From: Callipepla californica brunnescens
Lineage: Eukaryota > Chordata > Aves > Galliformes > Odontophoridae
DNA: 64,000 bases
Reading direction: 5' to 3'
NCBI GenBank assembly: GCA_023055505.1
Contig: JALIRH010000040.1
Coordinates: forward strand, 749,001 to 813,000
Below are positions 1 through 9,641 of the stretch, piece by piece. The translations under genes and the position numbers were made by a program. A model generated the notes under the pieces. That model saw only the letters and a program-made list of their open reading frames with translations, had not been told where the DNA came from and did not search any database. Each line of letters starts with the position of its first letter. Within the stretch, counting starts at the first letter, position 1.

Positions 1-64
1 TACTTTTACAATGGAGTATAGATTCTGCATTGCCCGCATCCTCCACCAATAATTGTCACGGTGT

Positions 65-345
65 TATCACAGAATGGCTTGGGTTAGAAGAGACATTAAG
101 GACCATCCAGGTCCAGCTGTAGACAGGGTTGCCAGCCATCAGATCAAGCTACCCAGGATCCATCCAATCAGGTCTTGAATGCTTCCTTATTCACTGAACA
201 GTCCACCCTTCAAACGCATCCCTCTCCAATTTAGAGATAAGGTTGTGGTGTGGGACGATGTCAAAGGCCTTGCAGAATCCAAGTAGATGACGTTGGTCAG
301 TTCTTCTGTGTCTTACAGGTCCCTTCCAACCCAAACCATTCTATG
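65..345. repeat. Mosaic of CR1 LINE fragments
   Basis: Bases about 65-190 read like the 3' tail of a chicken-repeat-1 LINE on the minus strand (the AATGGCTTGGGTT start, then a GGGTTGCCAGCCA segment). Bases about 200-310 look like a more internal CR1 piece, also minus strand (GATGTCAAAGGCCTTGC). Bases 312-345 are a CR1 3' end on the plus strand, ending in CCATTCTATGATTCT. Three pieces in two orientations suggest nested or rearranged insertions. The assignment rests on recognition of the CR1 tail; exact borders are uncertain. Confidence 0.7.
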
Positions 346-3300
346 ATTCTATATCCAGCCTAGGGTGAAGCTGTCTGCCCCTAAACCCAGCAGAAGACAG
401 AACACAGAGCACATCCACCCTTACTGAGACAGATGTGCTTTCAGGTGAGGCGGAACTGAGCAGTCATTGGTGGTGCTGAATTCAGGGTGGAAGTTTATTA
501 CTTTAAGCTCTCTGCACAGACTTGTTCTATTTCTTTTGTATTTTTCATGTTTTGTCAAGGCATGCCATGTTTCTGTGTTTTGAGCACATAACTAGTTTAT
601 TTTCCTTCTCTAATTTGCAGCTGAAGCTGTCTCAGATTATTACATTTGTCTCATAAATTCTGTCTGGTAAGGTATTTTCCTTCCAAAGCCGCAACAGTGG
701 GTACACTCCTTGTATTGCCAGACTGCTGCTCTTCACCTTGTGACGCCAGAATAAACTGACAGGTATATGGACTGTGAGGGCTAGTCTTGATAGAATAGCA
801 TTTCTGAATATATCAAGAGACTTTCTATGTGTGGTTTATTTTTAATTGTTTATATCAGACTTTTGTGTTCTAGTATTCATCAGCTTAACAGAACTACAAT
901 TTTTAATGGCCTAAGCCAGAATTGTGACTTGTTTTCTGTGCTGCTAAATAACCAGCTCATGTGAAAAATGTGTTTTTAATAATACAGATGGCAACAGGTT
1001 CTTGAAAAAGCTTTTATGTGTGTCAGCAATGTTTGTATTTTTGTGCTCAAGCAGTCAGGAAGACTTAGTAACATTGACATGACAAATGCAGAACATTAAG
1101 TCCTATTATGGTGCTTTTTTGGTATGTGGTGGGTTTTTTCTAATTAAGTCAACCAAAGATTGTTTTGGTGTTTGTTGGATTATTTTTGTCTTGCCTTTCT
1201 GCAGCATGGTTGGTAAATCCCAAACAACGTTATCAGAAATGGCGGTGTCTGTTTTACTCCTGCTGTCTTGTGCTGACAAACTTTTCAAAATGTCAAAGCT
1301 TATTACGTTAAACTATTCTACTTTTCTTATTCTGACAGTGTTGTTACATTATATCAAAATGAATTTTTTTTTTCTGTTTTCCTGGCCATGGTGATTCTCT
1401 TCTTTGAGTTTAGTTTTGTCCAAGTAGTTCTAAACTCCTTGTCCACTCAAGTTGGAGCTTCTAACTGGTAGAAGGTGTAAAAGTAGGCAACTGGGGATGA
1501 ATTCTCAGCCATTTGTTCCTCTTATCCATCACAGTTCTTAATTTTATCATGATTGGTTCTGTGTTGGCTGTTGCAATATTATTCCTGTTTATTTAGGTCT
1601 GGATCTGGATACTGAACTTGTACAGCAATTTAAGCTATCCCATTGCCTGTAATGGCACTAGCCTGAAGAACAGCCAAACTCTGTGTGCTTGGGTTTGACA
1701 TTTAGATTTCCATTGATTTCTGGAGCTTGATGACACTATTTTCATTAGCATTATTGTATAAATTCTTCATAGTTTTGAGTAAACTTTGTAATATGTTCTG
1801 CGTTATCATTTTTCTATTGTGAATTTTTCTCTATGTTTCTGTGATGTGAAGAGAGTTAGTTTGAGTGAATTCTCAGATTTGATGCAGCCTGTCTTCAGAT
1901 TCAGGTGTCCGTGAAATACCACTGTATTTTACCATCTGAGTTCACCAACATTTAAGATGAGAATTAAAGCCCAAATACTGTGAAAACAGTATTTCAGCAG
2001 CAATAGAAAACTTTGTGAGATTATTGTAGTTCACTGTAATTGTTGAACTTCCAAGTGTTTTTATTGCAGAAACATTCTGTCCCAGCTGTGCAGACTGGCT
2101 ACGTATCTTAAGAGATACAGTTCCTCAACAGTCATCCTAGAGCTAATTTCAAACCACACATTTTATACCTTTACAATGACCATGGGCAGTATTTTATTAT
2201 GGAATGAAATTTGCTTTCTTCCGGAGCACAGCAGCTGTAGTGTGTCTGACTGCCTTCATCTGATGAACTCCAGAACCAACAGGTCAGGTCCTATTGTGAA
2301 AAAGAAACCAGCCACCCAATTTCTTTGGAAAACAGGATACTGACACTTCACTGTGAAATCAGGGCTCAAAGGAGAATGTGAAATTTAACATCTGCTTCTT
2401 AGCTTCTCCTGAGAAGGCTCACATGCTTCCATGAGTCTTGTTTTCATTGTCCTAGACAGCAAGAAACTTCACTGCTTGGAGGGGGTAAAAAAGGAATAGT
2501 GTATGTGTGGGGAACCAACCTACCAACCAGCCAAAACAGTGCAACCTCACACCCACAAAAACAAACCAAACAAACAAACAGCTATGTAAAAACAACCCAA
2601 GAACTCCTTGTCTCCTCTTGGCTGGATATTATTCTCTGTAGCTGCATGATGATGTGTTTACGTGGTTGCTTATAGTTATCTCCAACTCTACATGTTGAGA
2701 CTGGAAAGATACAGAGATTATTTTCTTGTGCAACTTTGTTGTTCAGGCTGTGTGACATAAACAAATGTGGATTTCTCGGAGGAAAGATAATTTCACTGAG
2801 TAGGACTTGAAACAAACTGTAAGAAGGATTTTTTTCATGCTGGCACTGGAAATCTGGCGGATGCAGTTACAGCAAGGAAAGAATTTGGTTTGCATTATGT
2901 TCTGGGACAAAAGTAGCCAGTGCTGACAAGCTCTGGGGCCACTGTAACTGACCTGCCTAGTGGAACTTTGACAGCACTGGTGCAACCTCCTTATTCAGGC
3001 CCTTGGACTGGCACTGCCAGATGACATAGACAAAGACACTGCTGACACAACTGACAAGATGGTGCAGTGATAATAACTGGAGAAGGAGCACACTAAAAGT
3101 CTTAATTTACAAAACTTGTCAGTGTAATATTTTTACTTGTTGATGAAAGAAAAATACTTTTCTTAAGTCTGTTGAATAGCAAAACTGAAAAAAAAATACT
3201 ATCATAAAATATGCTTTTGAGGTTTAAACTTAGTAGTTAAATATGTACTTGTGGAAATCACTGTGTTGTAAAGATGCACTCCTGTATAGTGAAATAAGGG

Positions 3301-3677
3301 AAGATGGATAGCTTTTATCTCCTTTTGACAGTGCAAATTTGACCAAATTGTTTTAAGTGCAGTATAGGGGAGATTTAATTTAGGCAATTGTTAGCAGAGT
3401 AGCTTAAGAAAATAGGCATTGCTTTTTTTTTTTTTTTTTTTTTGATAAAGTTTGTTGTTCTTATCTCTTCTGGAAATGCTTTTATTTTTGTGCGTATTGT
3501 GGGAAAAATGGCATTTAAATGATTACATGAGTAACAGAACCATGTTACTGTTGGTTCTGTCATTTTATAAAAGCAGTTTCTCTAGGAGCTGAACCTCACT
3601 CCAGTGGTAAGATCTGAAGATAAGAATGGGAACCTTCACTTTTACCGATTATTTAATGGAGGTTTGCTTGAGTTTGG
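346..3677. other. Non-coding stretch, no gene recognised
   Basis: AT-rich sequence with only short, composition-driven open frames. A run of 21 T lies at 3,423-3,443. I see no cadherin-like exon, no RNA gene and no clear transposon. It may be intron or 5' flank of the cadherin gene that begins to show at 24,537, or intergenic DNA. Confidence 0.5.
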
Positions 3678-3940
3678 CTACTGAGCAGCTGCCTTGCTGC
3701 ACTTGGATCTGGTTGGAGCCTTTCTGGGACTAGCAGGCATGCTGTGTTCTGCCGTCTGCTCAGTTACAGTTGAAGTGGTGAGGCCTAAAGGTGTAAAAGC
3801 TTTGTGATTAAGTCCAACTGTGACAGGAGTGGCACCCTCTGAGTAGCTGTGCCCTTTTGAGTAAATGGGAGGAGTGATGAATTCAGGTGGCACCGATAGC
3901 CTAATACTATGTAGGACAGTCACAGTTGGTATGGGTGATC
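3678..3940 (-). other. Possible terminal coding exon, unidentified
   Basis: On the minus strand an open frame of 87 codons runs from a splice-acceptor-like TTTCTAG at 3,941-3,947 to a TAG stop at 3,678. An ATTAAA-type polyadenylation motif lies about 20 bases past the stop. The residues are rich in Pro, Thr and Ser with a basic end (ASPRKAPTRSKCSKAAAQ) and do not look composition-driven. The same frame stays open upstream to an ATG at 4,040, through a 54-bp stretch (3,941-3,994) that has GTAAG and CTAG ends like a tiny intron. I recognise no family. It could be the last exon of a gene on the opposite strand, a processed fragment, or chance. Confidence 0.3.
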
Positions 3941-4040
3941 CTAGAAATAACGTTTTTTTTAAACATTTTCCTTTTTCCACCAGCACCATCTTACCTTTGG
4001 TAGGGTTCATCCAACTTCCTGGTATGCAAGCATGAACCAT

Positions 4041-5149
4041 ATTAATATTGCGGTTAATTAGGAAACAGTGCTCTTATATTTAATAGCAGGGAGGTATGTT
4101 AGCGGTATGTAAGCCGTTGCATTTAATTTTCCCTGGTGGCTTTGTGGAGAGGAAGCATGGATGTTTTACAGTTCTCTGAAAAGAGCTTTGAAACCATCTC
4201 TGCACAAGCACAGTAACGCTGTGAGGTATTTATGGCTGCAGGGTTCCCAGACGGCAGAAATCCTGCTTCTTGGCTGTTCCTGCTTGTAGGCAGTTCTCAA
4301 GCTTGTATAATAAGAGCCCCCTTGGGAACAAGGGGGGTTGTATTACAGATGGGATGTAGATAGAGGATTTGAAGAAATGGGGGAGTTTAATATGGCGCAC
4401 TCTGAAGGAGACCCTTCTCAAAAGTGTTTAAAATGGTAATGTGACACATCTGGAAAAAAATATATAATTCAAGTTTGTTGTTATACTGCAAGCCTGGATT
4501 GTAGATACATCTTTGTAGCATGTTCCTTATGAATATTTTTACTTGATCCCTCTTGGCTTTTAGGAATGGGGCTGAATGTCACAAGCCAGCTAATGGCCCA
4601 TTATTTGTCACAGAAACCACCATGAAAAAAGACAGTATTTTTGGTAACCGAGCAAAGACTACAAGTGTGCACACAGCATCACCTCTGTACTAAGTGTGTT
4701 CCCTCATGGCTGGCACTGATATGCATCAAAGGAACTTCTCCTGTCGGGGAGGGAGAGGCTTTCCTTTCGTCCGTGTGGTTAGTTTAGAGCTTTTGTGGGA
4801 ACCGAATGTATGTTAAGGAAATATCTGTGGGTTTCCCACAAAATATATAAAGTCTCATTACACTTGTTTACAAAAAAGGATCCAAAAACAGTTGTTCGCA
4901 TGACATTATCTGGTTGCACACTAAATGATTGCTGTGTGACCTTTGAAGTTTTGATAAAAGTAGTATGCAATTGTGGACAGGTTAGCCCAACAAACAAAAT
5001 AAAAGTAGTTACTTTATGGAGTGACTAAAGCCTGAAAAAGAGGGAAAACAGATTTGCTTACCTGGGCCAGTGCTTACCGCCCTCTGCTGAAGACCCGTTC
5101 CCTAACCTCCACCTGCACCTCCCCTGACACATCCCCATGCTGTTCCCTC
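4041..5149. other. Non-coding stretch, nothing recognised
   Basis: No exon, RNA gene or repeat family that I can name. Short open frames on both strands have no recognisable domains. Confidence 0.5.
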
Positions 5150-5300
5150 CAGCCTCCAGATCTTTATTGGAGTAATTGATGAAAACATTAAAGAGGACTG
5201 GCCCCACAGAATCCCACTGGTGACAAGTAGGGCAGCTGTCAGGCCATAGCCTGACATAGCCCCTCACCAAACACAGCCATTTTTTGATTGTGATTAGGGT
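5150..5300 (-). repeat. CR1-like LINE fragment
   Basis: The stretch containing AAGAGGACTGGCCCCA followed by CCCACTGGTGACAAG and a CACAGCCATTTTTTGATT segment matches the usual wording of an internal 3' part of avian CR1, read on the minus strand. It is diverged and has indels, so it is probably old. Borders are approximate. Confidence 0.55.
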
Positions 5301-5309
5301 CACATCACC

Positions 5310-6110
5310 ATGACCACCTCCCTACAGACCACTGTACATACAGGAACCCTGACAACAGAACACCAGTTGCTGACCAACTTGTGTTTGGGAAGGACATATT
5401 TGAGAGTAAGAGCTGCTGAGAGCCCTCTCCCAATGTGGAAGCATTTATGGAGAAAGATGGATCCTCCTCTACCAAAGTGTCAACTTGTAGAGAGCAGTAG
5501 TGAACCCACCGGAGGGGGACGTTGAGCTCATGGTGGTGGACCTTTCTCCAGAGAACAAACCAATGAAGGTGGATCCTCCTCCATCAGGCCTGGGCAAGCA
5601 CTATAGCAGCATGCTTGCCTCGAGATGTCACTATATCCGTTGGTGGTGCAGCAGGGGTTCACAATTTCCATCTTGGTGTTGAAGAGTCACCATCTGCTAC
5701 TGAGCCCCTGGGCCAGCTGCTGCTCTCTAGAACCCCTTCTTCCCCAACCTCATCCTTCCCCAAGACCTCTCACCTCTTCTTTCCCAGCTCTAAGGGAAAG
5801 AAAAGGACAAGGACTGGTGTCTTTTATGCTTCTGCACTGAGACAAGAGGAGGAGTCCATTGGATGGCCCTGAACTTCCCAAGGCCTCCAGGTAAGTGCCA
5901 AGGAAGAAGCCAGGGCTGGGACTGGTGTTCTCTCAGCTGCTGTGCCAGGAGCAGGAGGAGTTCTGTGGACAGCCCCAGGCTCCGTGCAGCCTCCAGGCAG
6001 CACCAGGGAAAGTACAGTGGCAGTTTTCCATTGAAGCAGCAGAAGACTTTGGTTTGGATGGGAAGAAGGGATGACATTCAGCATGAAGGTCCTTCCAGTT
6101 GATCCATGAA
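5310..6110. other. GC-richer block of unknown nature
   Basis: This block has higher GC than its surroundings and overlapping open frames of 60-95 codons on both strands. It contains a repeated GATGGATCCTCCT / GGTGGATCCTCCT motif about 100 bases apart (near 5,457 and 5,568). A GTAAGT donor-like site occurs at 5,890. No conserved domain is visible. It could be an unrecognised repeat, a retrotransposed fragment or non-coding exon material. Confidence 0.3.
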
Positions 6111-8420
6111 GACTTTTGTTTCAAAACTGGAAAATAAACAATGCGAAAGAACAATACAAAATAATAATAACAAAACCTAAAGTCCTTTTCTAAAGCAAAA
6201 CCAGTAAGTGCCTCTCCATTTTTGGTAATTTAGAGTCTCCCTTGGGCCTCCTGTGTCCCTTCTGCTCTCTCCAGAGGGAACAGCTCCACCATGCTTACTG
6301 ATCTTTTTGAGCATACTGTATGGCAGCATTATGAATCTTAGTGGCATGCAGAACGTGGTGGCTAAGTGGAGATCGCTTTTGCTTCCTGTCACTAAAATTT
6401 CTCTGCAGAACACAATGAAATGCAAATTTCTGTAACTATGAAGTAGATAGGGAAGATAAGCTCCCTTTACTTTGTGCTAGAGCAGATGCTTTCCCACCAA
6501 AGTGCTTCACTCTCAGCATAACCTATCCTTCAATATATTTATGTTGTGTCTTTTTAGCGCTTCATACAGAAGATCACATTTGAGAATCTGTTGCTTAGCT
6601 CAGTTTTTGCCTTTTAGGATAGCTCTCTTTTCATTCTTAGTTTTCATTTTCCTGTAAAGTTCTGTACTTTCGTGGTAAGCTTGTATATTCAATGCTTTTT
6701 CCCTTGGGACTGACATATAAAGTTTTTTATTTTATGTTTTTGGAGCTAAGACATTGGATTTCCTCCAGCTGTGCATGCCTCCTGCCCAAGCTACTTCTAA
6801 GCTGGAGTGAATTTGAGCTGCACAGGTGTCATGCTTACTTTAAGCCCCATGCGCTTTTTCCATTATTCCCTACTGTCAATTCCTGTTCTTTGGCCTTTCC
6901 ATCAGTTGATTTCAGTCCTGCCCTGTGCTCCATTACTGCATTCTATCTTTAGATCTATACTCTGGATGCTTCTAGTGTTTCAGTAAGTGGAGTATTTCCA
7001 AATTTGAAACATCTGCCAATTAAGTAAGTTCTATAACTCATGGTGAAGTGAATGTAAACAGCAAAAGTTGTGGAATTAGTTCATAGCAGGGAAGCTGATG
7101 CCACTTCCCATGAAGACTGGAAGAGGCTGGGCTCTCTTCATCACCTCACTCATAGCCTCTAGCTGTAGTACAAGGACAGTACTGAAACTTCTGAGGCCTA
7201 GGAGCCTCTCCAAAACTGGTGCTGCAAGCAGAGAGATGGCTGAAGTCTCTTTCCTTTCTTTTGTCTCAGCACTCATTTTCTCCTTTGGAGAGAAAAATCA
7301 TTTATGTGCATGCTTGGTCAAAGGTACTTCACTGACGTGCTTGGTCATCCATCATCTGCCATGTAGCAAGGTTGGTATGAGTAGTTTACAGAAACTATTA
7401 GGAGTTTTTTGTTAATGTCAAACAACATATGCTTCTTGAAAAAGAAAAGGCATAATTTCAAAAATTATGAAATTAAATTCTTCCTGAATAGAAAACTCGT
7501 AGACATGACGTATCTTTGGAAATGATTTAACATATTTGGAGAATGATTGAATGTTTGTGTGCAGTGCAAGAAAAGGCACTTCAGAAGTTTGGGGAAGAGG
7601 AAAGTTCAGAAATCTAACTCAAATTTATGCTGAATCCTTCAATGGGAAGGAGAAGGAAGATGAGAGGAAGTGAGTAGTTACCAGCTGTATATTTTTTGCA
7701 TTTTACTCTTGAAGACGTGGTGCTAGCTTTTGTCCAGGAACAAAGTACTGGACTATTTTGGACTGGAAGTTTTGAGCCTTTATAATGCCCCTTCAGCAGC
7801 TATAATTTCATTGGAGAAAGAGGGGAGCAGGAAAAAAGTGAGGTTATAATGAAGCAGGACAAACGAGAAAAGCAAGCTCCAATTGCTTGCACTGGAACAA
7901 GATCTTGAGAATAAAACACATCAGGGTATTTACAAGCAAGTTGGAAACTTGCTGTCAAAAGTGGAGGGAGCACACATTGCAGCCCAGATCTTCTCATCTC
8001 TGCACTGCATGCTCTCCAGTGTCTCTTGAGTGGCTGAAGCATAATAGTCCTGTTGTGAAAGATTAGCTGCTGTGATTCCCACTTGTGTTGTTTAACAGGA
8101 GTCAGGTCTCTATAAAAAACTTGTTGATTTACTAGGTTAGTGAAAAGTCTGTTGCTGCATGCCTGCTGTGTAGTTGCTAGTGAGAGGCCACCCTCTGTGG
8201 AGCCACAGGAAGGACAAAACCTGTGTTGAGGATAAAAAGACATGGCAAGGTTGGGAAAAAACAATCTATTTCAGGACTGGATGTTGAGAAGTTCCAATGC
8301 GAATAGCTGAGAATGATGAGCATTGTGAACAGGTACCAATACTGTTCATGAGCTATTGAGAACAAAATCTCATTATTCAGTAATTTCCTGTACTGTATTA
8401 TAACATGCTTTTTTGTATAG
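6111..8420. other. Non-coding stretch, nothing firm
   Basis: An open frame of 154 codons on the minus strand (7,800-8,264) is the longest here, but it shows no domain, no splice context and no codon pattern I trust. Otherwise this is AT-rich DNA leading up to the target site of the provirus at 8,421. Confidence 0.45.
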
Positions 8421-8425
8421 TCCAG

Positions 8426-8762
8426 TGTAGGGCAAATAACCCCAAGGAAAGCACTTCAAGGAAGTTAGTGCAAAAGGATGGTATATTTTTGGTAGGCTTT
8501 AAGTAGATGTTATACAAAATAACAGCAAAAGAGATTGGCTCACCTTGCTGATGGTTGAGGCTCGGCGATAACTCCACCAGGGAGGGATCTCCAACAAGAG
8601 ATCCTTCCCCGCTGGTGGTCAGCCCTTAAATGGGGTCTTGGGAGAGGTGGAGTCAAACTCCACCCCTTCCAATCACACACACTTGTGCCCCTGCAGTTGA
8701 CTCAGGGCTTGCCTCAGGTGATCAATCAGTGGTTCAGGCCGTGATTCAACAGTTCCCATACA
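8426..8762 (-). repeat. 3' LTR of the provirus
   Basis: Direct copy of the 14,143-14,479 LTR, 337 bp, about 98.8% identical by reading. Differences seen: C/T in the ACAAAATAA-AGC stretch, G/C in GCTCG-CGATAAC, A/G in CTCCACC-GGGA and T/C in CTGCAG-TGACTC. It carries the same promoter-like and hairpin features as the 5' LTR. Confidence 0.95.
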
Positions 8763-8774
8763 CTCCACCCCTTC
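8763..8774 (-). other. Polypurine tract next to 3' LTR
   Basis: On the sense (minus) strand the purine-rich GAAGGGGTGGAG directly abuts the TG of the 3' LTR, the expected place for the plus-strand DNA primer of a retrovirus. One T interrupts the run. Confidence 0.75.
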
Positions 8775-9091
8775 ACGACATGAACCACTGATTAAGTAAC
8801 TATAGGTTGAGCCCTCCTTAATACAGAGACCCAATATATCGCGACGTTTTACATAATAACCCGTCGCGATGTGTATCGATGTAATATGGGATGAGTGATG
8901 ATCATCATATGGCTCGTGTTCTTCCTTGGGCCAGTGCTCGGTGGTGTCTACTGGAAGCACGCAGTCATGTTGTGCAGGTCCGTCCTACTCTCCATCAGTC
9001 CCAGGTAGATCATCACCGGATGTTGCACATGATCTTATAGCAACTCTGGAACTCTGCAGCATCATTTGGTTCCCTCTGGTGACTCACAGAC
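8775..9091 (-). other. Non-coding 3' region of provirus, no env
   Basis: About 320 bases between the end of the last pol frame and the polypurine tract. A frame of 95 codons (8,960 to 8,673) runs through it into the LTR but has no signal peptide, membrane segment or known domain. There is no room for an envelope gene, so the element is env-less as it stands. Confidence 0.6.
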
Positions 9092-9613
9092 TCACGGGGA
9101 GTAATATAGATGTTTCAAAGGTACCAAGAGGGGGAGGTCCGCTCTCCAGGGTAAGATACAGGCCGTATTCCTGTCTTGGGTCAACACTTCAGCTTGTACA
9201 GGGGCGTGCCCTGGCCGCCTGTACCAAACTTTTCGTCCCGATGTCTGTGGCTGCACAATTAGATCAGGCACTAAAGGGGGTGTCCTGATCTGCCACAGGG
9301 ACATGATAGGGGTTCCTTTAGGAATAAAGACTGGAGTGTTGACCACAATATCAGTAGGCCATGTACCAATTACTGGAGGGACTACCGAACCTCCCACCTC
9401 CAACAGTCTCCCCCAAGGTGCAAGTAGGCCACACCATCGTGGTCCTACCTGCACCTTCCAAGGCCATCCTATTTTATTGGTGCCTGGTTTTAGGTTCTCA
9501 GGGGCAGGGAGCAGAAGATTGTTCTCACGGCCAGTCTGAGGTCTTACCTCATTATCTGTACCTGTAATTTGGATCCTAAGTGGGGAGGCCCATGTTGTTT
9601 GCAACATTTTCAA
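9092..9613 (-). pseudogene. End of pol in a shifted frame (integrase C-terminus, possible dUTPase-like part)
   Basis: This 173-codon frame continues pol but is offset by one base from the main pol frame, which stops at 9,642. The offset lies at about 9,690-9,710, inside the integrase after the catalytic glutamate. The segment has a Trp/Pro-rich part (GWPWKVQVGPRWCGLLAPWG), a stretch with PVFIPKGTPIMSLWQ that could be a degenerate dUTPase-like barrel, and an ending (KVWYRRPG then PLLVPLKHL) that resembles the small beta-barrel closing retroviral integrases. As annotated, the first Met at 9,613 is simply the first in the frame, not a proven start. The break may be an inactivating mutation or a sequence error. 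Domain naming is inference. Confidence 0.6.
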
Positions 9614-9641
9614 GGCACTGGGTCTGCCATCTCTAGGTCTT

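Noticed and set aside
7800..8264. 154-codon frame on the minus strand just outside the provirus
   Set aside because: No domain, no splice context, amino-acid make-up looks random; it lies outside the target duplication so it is not part of the retrovirus.
8673..8960. 95-codon frame at the 3' end of the provirus as a possible accessory or envelope gene
   Set aside because: It runs into the LTR and has no signal peptide, membrane segment or cysteine pattern of an envelope.
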